Shown in pieces: positions 17,482-26,135 of a stretch of 64,000 bases of DNA. Both the position numbers and the translations under genes were made by a program. Under the pieces are notes generated by a model. The model had not been told where the DNA came from. It did no database searches and saw only the letters and a program-made list of their open reading frames with translations. This DNA is from JAKVCB01 sp965243695 (lineage in GTDB: Bacteria; Planctomycetota; Planctomycetia; Pirellulales; Lacipirellulaceae): the NCBI GenBank assembly GCA_965243695.1, contig CBDEWC010000014.1:186001-250000 (forward strand), written 5' to 3'. Positions within the stretch are counted from its first letter, which is position 1. The number at the start of each line of letters is the position of its first letter.

Positions 17482-19779
17482 ATGTCTAAAATGATTCATG
17501 CTATGAGTGTTGGCCTATGCCTGCTTGCGAGTTCCCCTCTGCTAGCCGCTGAGGCGGATTTGCCGGTTGGAGCCCATCCGGATGCGCTTTCCTTTCCGCA
17601 CTTTCCCGATCGAGTCCATGCCTTCGTCTGGAGAAACTGGTCGCTTGTCGAGGCAAAGCGCCTGGCCGAGGTCCTCGATACGCCCGTTGAAAATGTAGTC
17701 GCCATCGCCACATCGATGGGGCTCCCCCAGTCACAACCTCTTTTCCCGGAAACCACGACGCGGGCCTACATCACGATCCTGCGGCGCAACTGGCACCTCC
17801 TGCCTTACGAACAACTGCTACAACTGTTGGATCTATCGGCCGAAGAACTTGCTTTCTCGCTGCATGAAGATGACTTTCTGTTCATCAAGCTTGGCAGTCT
17901 CAAGCCAAAGTGCGCGGTACTGCGCTACATTCCGCCTGCGCCAGAAACGAGCCGGCGAGCAGCCCAAATCAAACAGCTCCTGCAACAGCATTTCGGAGAT
18001 CAGCTGACAGAGCCTGGTGAAGCACGGTTCCATTTTGTCGATGAGCTGTCGCAAATCGACCCCAATGAAGTACGCAAACCAGTTGACCCCGAACGCATGA
18101 AACGGGGTTTGCGATTCATCTATTCCTATTTCGCACCTTTTGGAGATCCGCTGCTGAACGACCAGGCAGATCCTTTTCCGGAAGGACTGCTGTCAAAGTT
18201 GGCCGACGTAGGCGTAAACGGTGTCTGGCTGCATGTCGTATTGCGGCAGCTTGCGCCAGGTGGGGAATATTTTCCCGAGTTCGGAGAAGGTCACCAAACG
18301 AGGCTGGCCACCTTGCGCCGCCTTGTCGAGCGGGCAAAACGTTATGGTATTGGCGTCTATCTTTACATGAACGAGCCGCGGGCTATGCCGCCTGATTTTT
18401 TTCAGGATCGACCTGACATGGCTGGCATCTCGAGTCGCGGCCTGGTCACCATGTGTACATCCGATCCGCGCGTCCGCCGGTGGATGGCCGGTGCGCTGTC
18501 GCACGTCTTTGGCGAAGTCCCCGACCTGGCTGGCGTCTTTACGATCACCGCCTCGGAGAATCCCACCAATTGTGCCTTCCTGGAAAATCACGCTGCTTGC
18601 TCCCGCTGCCGTCACCGCACAGCGCCAGAGATTATCGCTGAAGTCAACGCAACGATCGCCGAAGGAGTACACGCTGCGGCCCCCGACGCCCGCGTTATTG
18701 CCTGGGACTGGAGCTGGAACGGTGACGGAGATGCGTCAGAGTTCATCGAAAAATTGCCCAAGTCGGTTTGGTTAATGTCTGTAAGCGAATGGTCCAAGCC
18801 GATCACACGGGGTGGTGTCAACACGCACGTCGGGGAATATTCCATGTCGGCAGGCGGCCCGGGTCCGCGAGCCCTGCGACACTGGGAGGTCGCCCGAAAA
18901 AGAGGCCTGAAAACGGTTGCCAAGTTGCAAATGAACAACACCTGGGAAATGGCTGCCGTACCGTTCGTACCGGTAATGGACCTTGTTGCCGAACACTGTG
19001 CCAACCTGGCAAACGTATCGATCGATGGCCAGCTACTTAGCTGGTCGCTGGGTGGATATCCCTCGCCCAACCTTCAGGTGGCGCAGCGGTTTGCCGAAGA
19101 TCCCGGGGCCTCGATCGATTCTGTCTTGAACCAGATCGCCGCCGAGCGGTACAGCCCCCAAGCTGCACCCCATGCCCGGCAGGCATGGAGCGCCTTCAGC
19201 ACGGCATTTCGCGAGTACCCCTTTGGCATGCAAACTCTCTACTTCAGCCCCCATTTGACAGGTCCAGCCAACCTGTTCTACGCACAGCCGACTGGCTATT
19301 CGGCCACGATGGTTGGCTTGCCCTACGACGACCTGGCCCGTTGGCATGGCTCGTATCCTCCTGAGGTGCTTGCCGACCAGTTCCACAAGGTCGCTGACGG
19401 GTGGTCGCTAGGACTGGACGCGATGGAAAGGGCCGTTCAGCAAGCCACTCCTCGCCAACGGGCAACGGCGCGTGGCGACCTGCAGCTGGCAAAGACATGC
19501 CAGCTCCACTTCGCCAGCGCAGCAAATCATGTCGACTTCATCCTCGCCCGTGATGCGCTTGCCGCAGACGACCTCACACCCACTGCACGCAAAGAAAAAC
19601 AGGCATTCATCCGCCGTATCCTTGCCGACGAGATCTCCAACGCCCAGGAACTCTATGCGCTGGCCAAGCAAGACTCGCGCATCGGCTTTGAAGCGTCAAA
19701 CCACTACTTTTATGTCCCCCTCGACCTGGCGGAGAAAGTGATCAACTGCCACTGGATTGCGGAGTCATTTGCCGACTAA
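17482..19779 (+). CDS. Exported glycosidase-like protein of unknown family
   Basis: The 765-residue product has a signal peptide (GLCLLASSPLLAAEA, cleavage near residue 24). The middle contains patterns of a TIM-barrel glycosidase: LADVGVNGVWLHVVLRQL, AKRYGIGVYLYMNEPRAM, and VIAWDWSWNGDG. The segment GVFTITASENPTNC followed by CSRCRHR adds paired cysteines that could bind metal. A helical C-terminal third follows (MERAVQQATPRQRATA onward). I cannot assign a CAZy family; the barrel resembles GH20/GH67-type enzymes only in outline. It is convergent with the GH109-like gene, 10 bases apart at their ends. Confidence 0.65.
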   Translation: MSKMIHAMSVGLCLLASSPLLAAEADLPVGAHPDALSFPHFPDRVHAFVWRNWSLVEAKRLAEVLDTPVENVVAIATSMGLPQSQPLFPETTTRAYITILRRNWHLLPYEQLLQLLDLSAEELAFSLHEDDFLFIKLGSLKPKCAVLRYIPPAPETSRRAAQIKQLLQQHFGDQLTEPGEARFHFVDELSQIDPNEVRKPVDPERMKRGLRFIYSYFAPFGDPLLNDQADPFPEGLLSKLADVGVNGVWLHVVLRQLAPGGEYFPEFGEGHQTRLATLRRLVERAKRYGIGVYLYMNEPRAMPPDFFQDRPDMAGISSRGLVTMCTSDPRVRRWMAGALSHVFGEVPDLAGVFTITASENPTNCAFLENHAACSRCRHRTAPEIIAEVNATIAEGVHAAAPDARVIAWDWSWNGDGDASEFIEKLPKSVWLMSVSEWSKPITRGGVNTHVGEYSMSAGGPGPRALRHWEVARKRGLKTVAKLQMNNTWEMAAVPFVPVMDLVAEHCANLANVSIDGQLLSWSLGGYPSPNLQVAQRFAEDPGASIDSVLNQIAAERYSPQAAPHARQAWSAFSTAFREYPFGMQTLYFSPHLTGPANLFYAQPTGYSATMVGLPYDDLARWHGSYPPEVLADQFHKVADGWSLGLDAMERAVQQATPRQRATARGDLQLAKTCQLHFASAANHVDFILARDALAADDLTPTARKEKQAFIRRILADEISNAQELYALAKQDSRIGFEASNHYFYVPLDLAEKVINCHWIAESFAD

Positions 19780-19789
19780 CGGAACTCTT

Positions 19790-21145
19790 TCAAGCAGTGA
19801 CGATTCCCAGGGGCGGGTTGGTCTTCCACTTGCCACGTGTAAAGTCGGGGAAGTCCACCGGGCGACTTTTGTTGGCGACGGACCGCTGACTGAGTTCAAA
19901 AATAACGCTCCAGGAAGCTGCATCGTAAACGTTCCAATCGGTCGGGGTCCCACTGCGGAGAGCCTTGACCAATCGATAGAGTTCCAGAAAATCCATCCCG
20001 CCGTGACCTCTTCCCTCGGCCCGCTCGACTAATTCCTTCCACAGCGGATGATCGTATTCCTGTTGGTAAGCTTCCAACTCTTCCCACTCGTGGGCGGGGC
20101 TCCGACCCTCGAGATGAATTCGATCGGGGTAACCTTGATAAATCCCCTTGGTGCCCTGAACCATCGACATGCGGCTATAGGGGCGAGGCAACTGGGTATC
20201 ATGACCCAATGTGATTGTTTTTCCACCGACGGTACGGATCAAGCTGAAGTTGACATCGCCTAACGCATACTGCTGCGTGGCCAGCGGTTGATCGTCCCCG
20301 AACTGCTCAGCGTAAAAAGCATTCAACCCTGCTGATTTACTGCTCATCGACACCAGGTAGTCAAACCGATCTCCACGGTCGATGTCCATGCATTGCGCCA
20401 CCGGTCCCAAGCCGTGTGTTGGGTAGATGTTCCCGTTGTGGCGAATCATGTTATCCAGCCGCCATCGCACTTCACCGCCATCTGGCGAAATGAGTTCGCC
20501 ATCCATACGAAGGTCGTGCATATAACCGGCTCGAGCGTGGACCAGTTCTCCGAACAACCCTTGTCTCACCATGTTGAGAATCATCATTTCGGGCCGACCG
20601 TAGCAACAGTTCTCGAGCATCACGCAATGCCGTTTCGTCTTCTCGGCGGTCTCCACCATTTGCCAACATTCATCCACCGTGGTCGCCGCTGGCACCTCCG
20701 TAGCAGCATGTTTGCCCGCCTCCATGGCCGCCACGCACATCGGCACATGCCAGCGCCATGGTGTCACAGCCATAACCAGATCAAGATCTTCCTCATTGCA
20801 CATTCTTCGGAAATCATATTCGCCGCGACTGTAACCAGTCGGGCGACGCTGTCCGGCAGCCTCCACCTGGTTCTGCGCCCAGTCGACGCGCGACTCCACC
20901 AGGTCACCGACTGCCTGAATTTTTACTCCCTCCAAATCGAGGAGCAGGGGAAGCAAATTGGATCCGCGGCTGCCGATTCCGACCAGTCCGATGCGAACCT
21001 CGTCAAGCGGTTTGAACTGGTTCTCTTGACGATCAACTGCCGGTGAGACTTTTTCTCCAGATGCCGTTGCAGCTCCCAGCGCCGTGGTTGTCCCAACCGC
21101 AGCAGCCAACTCCAGAAATTGCCTTCTTGTCGATGGTTCGCTCAT
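19790..21145 (-). CDS. Tat-exported Gfo/Idh/MocA oxidoreductase, GH109-like
   Basis: The 451-residue protein starts with a twin-arginine signal (STRRQFLELAAAVG). It then has the NAD-binding motif GLVGIGSRGSNLLPLL and the segments TPWRWHVPMCVAAMEAGKH, GELVHARAGYMHDLR and THGLGPVAQCMDIDRGDRFD. These are very close to what I know of GH109, the NAD-dependent alpha-N-acetylgalactosaminidases, which hydrolyse through a redox mechanism. Its length also fits GH109. Downstream-facing neighbours on the same strand are an N-acetylhexosamine kinase-like protein and a nucleotidyltransferase, which supports an amino-sugar role. Ordinary dehydrogenase activity remains possible. Confidence 0.85.
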   Translation of the reverse strand: MSEPSTRRQFLELAAAVGTTTALGAATASGEKVSPAVDRQENQFKPLDEVRIGLVGIGSRGSNLLPLLLDLEGVKIQAVGDLVESRVDWAQNQVEAAGQRRPTGYSRGEYDFRRMCNEEDLDLVMAVTPWRWHVPMCVAAMEAGKHAATEVPAATTVDECWQMVETAEKTKRHCVMLENCCYGRPEMMILNMVRQGLFGELVHARAGYMHDLRMDGELISPDGGEVRWRLDNMIRHNGNIYPTHGLGPVAQCMDIDRGDRFDYLVSMSSKSAGLNAFYAEQFGDDQPLATQQYALGDVNFSLIRTVGGKTITLGHDTQLPRPYSRMSMVQGTKGIYQGYPDRIHLEGRSPAHEWEELEAYQQEYDHPLWKELVERAEGRGHGGMDFLELYRLVKALRSGTPTDWNVYDAASWSVIFELSQRSVANKSRPVDFPDFTRGKWKTNPPLGIVTA

Positions 21146-21429
21146 GGCCCTGCCTTTGAAAAAACGTCGGGATGCAAATTATTTTCCTACTAGAAATCTA
21201 ACAGGCGGTTATGGATTTCTCAACTATTGTACAAACGGTGTTGATCCCCCACCTGCATTGGTTGTCGCAACCTGGTTATGGTCTGCAAGAAACAGAAAAC
21301 ACGGCTCCGAATACGATCCACACACGTCTTCCACTGACTAGTGAACAGGGAAACCCCACTCCCCTGAGCACTCTCAATCCAACAGAATGCTACCGGCATG
21401 TGGACTCACAACTTACCAACGATACCGTT

Positions 21430-22527
21430 TCAAAGCGTCTCGACAAACCGCCGCATTGCCGACTCGTTCTCCATGAGTGACCGTAAGAGCTTGAACTGGT
21501 TGCGACAGCGATCGAGGTTGTGATTGGGGCGACTCGTTTTGTAGTAGGTGTCTCCAAGCAGAAAGTCGGTCAGGAAACGCACCCCTTGTTCCAACGTGAG
21601 GATCTGGCCAGACGCGACCAGATGTTTGCGTTCGCAAGGCGTGAGAAAAGATTCAGCCGCACTGACGTATCCGCTGGCAAGACCTTCAAAGAGAGACAAG
21701 CTGATCTCGACCCGGGAAAGATCTGCCTCGTCTTCGGAAGCCGTCACATCCATGGTTCGTACCATATCGCCAAAGTCATCAAGGGCAAGACCTGGCATGA
21801 TTGTGTCGAGATCGACGACGCAAATGGCCTGATCTGTGTCACGATCAAAAAGGACATTACTGATCTTGGCATCGTTGTGGACCGTTCTGAGGGGCAACTC
21901 GCCACGTACTCGCAAATTCTGAAGTAAACCAGCAAACTCCCTGTTGGAATCCGCGAAGTCAACCTCTTGCTTCACTTGGTCAAGTCGGTTACAGGGATTC
22001 TTTCGAACGGCTTCCTCCAGTTGCCGGTATCGGAGCGGCGTGTCGTGAAAATGTGGAATCGTCTCGTGAAGCGGCGGTTCCGGAAGGCTGATAAGCAGGC
22101 TCTGCAGTATGCCAATCGCCTGGGCTGCCTGGTGGGCCTGATGCGGCGTCGTGGCATTTTCATGGGTCCGAGTCCCCTCAATATAGTGGTACATTCGCCA
22201 ACACGCCTCGTCGGATCCGTTGTAGAAGTCCCGGCCCTCACGTGTTGGTACGATCGTCAAGGTGCGTCGATCCACCCCACTTACCCCGCGGTTGCAGAGG
22301 ACCGTAGTGGTGTGTTGTGTCACGCGAGATATGTTCTCCATGACTTCGACCGGTTTATGGAAAACCAGGTCGTTGATCCGCTGGAGGAGATAGCGGACGG
22401 TCGACAGACCTTGATGGCAAGTAACAAGATACGAATCGTTGATGTTGCCACTACCAAAGTCCACCACAGACTCGATGGTTCCTCCGATAGCAAAGATTTT
22501 GGCGATCGTTTGCACATCGGCTGACAT
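21430..22527 (-). CDS. NahK-like sugar 1-kinase (aminoglycoside phosphotransferase fold)
   Basis: The 365-residue protein has the kinase catalytic loop VHNDAKISNVLFD and metal-binding DLDTIMPG, as in N-acetylhexosamine 1-kinase (NahK, about 360 residues), which phosphorylates GalNAc or GlcNAc at C1. The N-terminal GSGNINDSYLV fits the nucleotide-binding loop of that family. The ATG at 22527 lies two bases after the stop of the upstream nucleotidyltransferase gene, so the pair is translationally coupled. Upstream in-frame codons are inside the neighbour and are rejected. Confidence 0.8.
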   Translation of the reverse strand: MSADVQTIAKIFAIGGTIESVVDFGSGNINDSYLVTCHQGLSTVRYLLQRINDLVFHKPVEVMENISRVTQHTTTVLCNRGVSGVDRRTLTIVPTREGRDFYNGSDEACWRMYHYIEGTRTHENATTPHQAHQAAQAIGILQSLLISLPEPPLHETIPHFHDTPLRYRQLEEAVRKNPCNRLDQVKQEVDFADSNREFAGLLQNLRVRGELPLRTVHNDAKISNVLFDRDTDQAICVVDLDTIMPGLALDDFGDMVRTMDVTASEDEADLSRVEISLSLFEGLASGYVSAAESFLTPCERKHLVASGQILTLEQGVRFLTDFLLGDTYYKTSRPNHNLDRCRNQFKLLRSLMENESAMRRFVETL

Positions 22528-22529
22528 GG

Positions 22530-23438
22530 CTAACCCCAAAGGCTTTCCGGGTAACTGGCATGGTTGACAAGTTCGCCAATCCGCCGCACGACATGGGGTG
22601 TGTCTTCCGCATACGTAACACCACACCACTTGTCGGTCGAGGGGAGGACTTTCACCTGCACTTCGTGTTGCTCTACTGCCTGTTGAATCGCTGCAGGCAG
22701 GTAGAATTCATCCTCTTCGGGACATGGAGTGCTTTGCAAAAACAGGTTGAAATTCTTTTTGAGCGTATCAAAAACTTTGGTCGAAAATCCCCACAGGTTC
22801 ATGGAGACTATTTCGTCACCGCTGAGTCTCTCCTCGATTCCGGACTCACCGATACCTACAGCGGCATCGCCACGGCGAACGATCCTGCAAGTTTCGATGA
22901 TTTGATTGAGCCACCCGTCCGGTGTGCACCGACAGACACCCCTTGATACGGCGCCATGCTCCGACAGAGTATTGTGGAGCTTGTAGCCCACCATGGCATA
23001 GGTCGTAGGATCTACTCGCGTCGTTTCATTCAGAAAAGCACCCAGCGCATTAAAGGCGTTGGCACCAAAAAAGTCGTCGGCGTTGATGACGGCAAATGGT
23101 TCATCGATGAACTCGGCTGCGGCCAACACGGCCTGGCCAGTACCCCATGGCTTTGTCCTGCGCTGTGCGACCGCTCGATCAACACCATCGACATCCATTC
23201 GTTGCACCGCAAAGTGCGTGTCCATGTGCCGCCCGAACCGCTGGTCAGCGTGCGCTTGTATCAACTCCCGCGTTTCTTGTCGAACGACAAAGACGACTTT
23301 GTCGAATCCAGCCTGCATGGCGTCGTACAGTGAATACTCCATCAGGGTAGATCCATCCGGGCCAATCGGCGCCAGTTGCTTTAGACCTCCGTAGCGGCGT
23401 CCGCTCCCAGCAGCAAGAATGACCAGTGCCAGTTTCAT
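22530..23438 (-). CDS. Sugar-1-phosphate nucleotidyltransferase
   Basis: The 302-residue protein has the nucleotidyltransferase signature LAAGSGRRYGGLKQ, the metal site INADDFFG, and a C-terminal segment DKWCGVTYAEDTPHV. It should transfer a nucleotide to a sugar 1-phosphate. Coupled to the NahK-like kinase, the simplest role is making UDP-GalNAc or UDP-GlcNAc from the kinase product. The nucleotide and sugar specificity cannot be read from the sequence. It is the first gene of the coupled pair. Confidence 0.82.
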   Translation of the reverse strand: MKLALVILAAGSGRRYGGLKQLAPIGPDGSTLMEYSLYDAMQAGFDKVVFVVRQETRELIQAHADQRFGRHMDTHFAVQRMDVDGVDRAVAQRRTKPWGTGQAVLAAAEFIDEPFAVINADDFFGANAFNALGAFLNETTRVDPTTYAMVGYKLHNTLSEHGAVSRGVCRCTPDGWLNQIIETCRIVRRGDAAVGIGESGIEERLSGDEIVSMNLWGFSTKVFDTLKKNFNLFLQSTPCPEEDEFYLPAAIQQAVEQHEVQVKVLPSTDKWCGVTYAEDTPHVVRRIGELVNHASYPESLWG

Positions 23439-23739
23439 GAAAGAAAGCTCCGCGGTGTTGGAGGTCAGGGGTCGAGTTGGACAACGGTAGGCGGCGTGCT
23501 CTTTCTCAACGGTCTACCACGCCCCTTCGCTTTCCGGGGACATCCCGGCTGCCACTTTAGATTCGCCCACACTCTGGCGATCGCCTCATCACTGCAGCAC
23601 TTCTAGCGTATGGAAGCTGTCAATGTCCAGCCCCGAAAGGCAGCATCGCTTGATTCTCCCCAACCCAGTGTTGGGGTGCTGCTCAAGCCGTCAACGACCG
23701 ACAGACCGACATGCGGTTGAGGTGTCGCCTAGGTCCCTG
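23439..23739. other. Non-coding upstream region of the nucleotidyltransferase gene
   Basis: Contains the promoter side of the minus-strand nucleotidyltransferase gene. I see no coding sequence or clear structure before the pseudogene begins. Confidence 0.4.
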
Positions 23740-24205
23740 TCAGCCGTTGACGTCGTAAGTCTTTCACAAACGACAAGAACCCTGCGCCAAGAGTTTGACG
23801 TTCTCAACAACCACTTGATCATCACCAAATATTTCAGCACTCAGCCACGAGAAGGACTACCTGACTTTTGGGCGTACCGCTGAAAAGGTTTTGAACCCGG
23901 GAGGTAAGGCAATGCTTTTCCTCGTCGGAGAGGGGCAACAGCGCCGGGTGATCGAAACCTATAATCGGGCAGAAAGGTTTGGTGAGGCCCCGCCTGGGTT
24001 CCGACGGGCCATTTCCGAAATCCCCCGAGATGGACCCCTTCTTGATGACTTCCCAAATCGAAGGGCCGGGAACGAGCATTCTGGATGCCTTGGCCAGCCG
24101 CTTGCCTGTGGTGGCCACCGAAGCAGGCGATACTCCTAAAATGGTCCGACAGGCCTGCTAGCGCCTGATGGCGGTGCGGGGAAGACTTGGCGACAATTCT
24201 AGACT
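23740..24205 (+). pseudogene. Decayed glycosyltransferase (GT4-type) remnant
   Basis: Pieces of a GT-B glycosyltransferase appear in order but in shifting frames. LRQEFDVLNNHLII is at 23782-23823. ISALSHEKDYLTF... then AMLFLVGEGQQRRVIE and PPGFRRAI follow from about 23831 to 23990. MDPFLMTSQIEGPGTSILDA and LASRLPVVATEAGDTPKMV lie around 24030-24155. LLAPDGGAG follows near 24160-24185. At least three frameshifts and an early stop separate them. The segments match the C-terminal donor-binding half of GT4 enzymes (EGxGTSxLDALA, PVVAT-AG). The N-terminal half is missing. No intact frame longer than about 80 codons covers it. Confidence 0.75.
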
Positions 24206-24258
24206 TTTTGTAGAAAATTAAGTTTTCCCAGGAGGCCATGGTCAAGAAGATGCTCCCC

Positions 24259-24343
24259 TTGTACCGGGCTCGTACCAGGCTTGTACCGGGCTTGTACCGG
24301 GCTGGTACCGGGCTGGTACCGGGCTGGTACCGGGCTGGTACCG
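24259..24343. repeat. 11-bp tandem repeat (TGGTACCGGGC type), seven copies plus a partial
   Basis: Units run from 24259: TTGTACCGGGC, TCGTACCAGGC, TTGTACCGGGC twice, TGGTACCGGGC three times, then a partial TGGTACCG. The last units are identical, suggesting recent expansion. Each contains a GTAC palindrome. Read on the minus strand it encodes a repeating peptide in an open frame, but that frame has no other support. Confidence 0.92.
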
Positions 24344-24570
24344 AAAAATGCCTTGTGAGCCAGAAGGTTGTTTGTGAGGAAGTTTCCGACGATCCAAACC
24401 GTGTGCCATCACCCCATTGCGGCAAACCGCAATTTCTTCCCAGGCCGTTCCTACCCCTCAAACGGCACCAGGAGGCAAATTGGCTGCCCTTGAACTGCCT
24501 TTTCTGTTCAGCAGCCGTCTGTAATCGAGATTTCGATACGCTCGACGGCTTGATGGGATGCATCTCGTGC

Positions 24571-24595
24571 CGCCTGACAAAAAAGGCCTTTTTTT
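24571..24595 (+). terminator. Possible terminator or A/T-rich palindrome
   Basis: GCCT is followed by an A-run, AGGC and a run of seven T. The centre is an AAAAAAGGCCTTTTTT palindrome. The stem is short, so this may be a weak bidirectional terminator isolating the nqr operon from upstream DNA. Confidence 0.35.
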
Positions 24596-24634
24596 AAGGC
24601 AACTCCGTGGGTTGGGTTTCCTTTTCACCCGACT

Positions 24635-24652
24635 TTGTGATAAATTTCACAA
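24635..24652 (+). promoter_or_regulatory. Rex-like (or CRP-like) operator upstream of the nqr operon
   Basis: TTGTGATAAATTTCACAA is an 18-bp near-perfect palindrome, with one more pair of symmetric bases on each side. It differs from the Rex consensus TTGTGAANNNNTTCACAA at one base. It also fits the CRP-family consensus TGTGAN6TCACA. It lies about 92 bases before the nqrA start. Rex senses the NADH/NAD+ ratio, which fits control of an NADH dehydrogenase, but the sequence alone does not separate the two regulators. Confidence 0.6.
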
Positions 24653-24744
24653 AGTCATCTTTGACTCCGCAACGAAGATCTCCATCTCCCTCGTTTCCGC
24701 CGTAGATATTGGCGTTCGTTTTTATGCCTACGGTTCCTGGATCG

Positions 24745-26115
24745 ATGAAAAAAACTATCCAAATACGACGCGGCCTGCAGGTTCCCATATCCGGCTTGCC
24801 GCTGCAGCAAATTTCCAGTGTCAGAACGCCACGCCACGTCGCTCTACTGGGCGACGACTATATCGGTCTGAAACCGACCATGCACGCCAAAATTGGAGAT
24901 TCGGTTCAGAAGGGTCAACTTTTGTTCGAGGACAAAAATAACAGGGGAGTCCGATTCACCTCGCCAGCCACTGGCACGGTTAAAGCTGTCGAACGTGGGG
25001 CAAAAAGAAAATTCGAATCGATTGTGATCGAGGTCGATCAGAATTCACAGGCGCAGAAGACGTTTGATGTTTTCGAACAAGACAATCTCCAACTGTTAGG
25101 CATTGAACGGGTTCGCCAGCAGTTGGTTCAATCGGGGCTCTGGACGGCTCTGCGCGAGCGTCCCTTCAGTCGCATTCCCGCAATTGATGCAACGCCCCAA
25201 TCTGTTTTTGTAACAGCCATCGACACCAATCCCCTGGCAGCAGACCCTACTGTGGTCATTCAGTTACGACCGGCAGAATTCATTGCGGGCTTGGAAGTTC
25301 TCAGCGCACTCACAGAGGCACCCGTACGGGTTTGCCACGCAGCAGGGGTTAAGCTCCCAGGAGAAGAGCGGTCTCCTGCAACCTTTCATGCCTTTGCCGG
25401 CCCTCATCCTGCAGGCCTCGTTGGAACGCATATTCACTTCCTTGCTCCGATCTGTGCCGGCAACACGGCTTGGCACCTTGGATATCAGGATGTGATTGCG
25501 ATCGGACACTTGTTCCGAACTGGTGAAATATTGACCGAGCGAGTCATTGCGATCGGAGGTCCGCCCCTTGCAAAACCGCGTCTCGCGCGAACTCAGGTTG
25601 GCGCTTCATTGACGGAGTTGGTAGCAGCGGAGGAAACAACCACAGAGGAACCGCTGCGGATCATTTCCGGATCTGTTTTGTCGGGAAGAAAAGCAGTGCC
25701 GCCGGTCGATTTTTTAGGTCGCTACCACAATCAAGTGGCATGTTTGGCAGAAGCAAGCCGTCGAGAATTTCTTGGTTGGCTGATGCCGGGGGAGAACAAA
25801 TTCTCCCTCCGCCGTGTTTTTGCATCGCGGTGGCATCCGCTGCGAAACCGTCACTTTGCCATGAACACAAACACCAACGGCAGTCCGCGAGCCATGGTGC
25901 CTGTTGGAATGTATGAAGATGTGATGCCACTCGATATTGTGGCAACTCCGCTACTGAGGGCGTTGCTGACGGGGGATGCCGAGTACGCGCAGAAACTAGG
26001 TGTGTTGGAATTGGACGAAGAAGATCTAGCTCTTTGCACATTCGTCTGTCCAGGGAAGCATGAATACGGACCGTTGCTCCGTGGCAGTTTAAACCGCATT
26101 GAAGCAGAGGGCTAA
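24745..26115 (+). CDS. nqrA: Na+-translocating NADH:quinone reductase subunit A
   Basis: NqrA is the cytoplasmic-side subunit of the sodium-pumping NADH:ubiquinone oxidoreductase. The 456-residue product starts KKTIQIRRGLQVPISGLP, has ATGTVKAVERGAKR near residue 80 and ends with the family pattern LCTFVCPGKHEYGPLLR. The ATG at 24745 matches the family N-terminus; a TTG at 24709 is in frame but unlikely. It is the first gene of an eight-gene plus-strand operon and lies downstream of the palindromic operator. Confidence 0.95.
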   Translation: MKKTIQIRRGLQVPISGLPLQQISSVRTPRHVALLGDDYIGLKPTMHAKIGDSVQKGQLLFEDKNNRGVRFTSPATGTVKAVERGAKRKFESIVIEVDQNSQAQKTFDVFEQDNLQLLGIERVRQQLVQSGLWTALRERPFSRIPAIDATPQSVFVTAIDTNPLAADPTVVIQLRPAEFIAGLEVLSALTEAPVRVCHAAGVKLPGEERSPATFHAFAGPHPAGLVGTHIHFLAPICAGNTAWHLGYQDVIAIGHLFRTGEILTERVIAIGGPPLAKPRLARTQVGASLTELVAAEETTTEEPLRIISGSVLSGRKAVPPVDFLGRYHNQVACLAEASRREFLGWLMPGENKFSLRRVFASRWHPLRNRHFAMNTNTNGSPRAMVPVGMYEDVMPLDIVATPLLRALLTGDAEYAQKLGVLELDEEDLALCTFVCPGKHEYGPLLRGSLNRIEAEG

Positions 26116-26135
26116 TAGGCCGGGGAGAGATTCGC

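Noticed and set aside
23841..24563. Long minus-strand frame of 240 codons across the minisatellite and pseudogene
   Set aside because: It is opposite the recognisable glycosyltransferase remnants and passes through the tandem repeat, giving a low-complexity peptide with no family pattern.
24579..24595. Strong intrinsic terminator at the A/T palindrome
   Set aside because: The GC part of the stem is only about four base pairs, so it is listed only as a weak possible terminator.
23439..24744. Mobile element or CRISPR array
   Set aside because: No transposase, no inverted terminal repeats and no spacer-type spacing; the repeat is a plain 11-bp tandem array.
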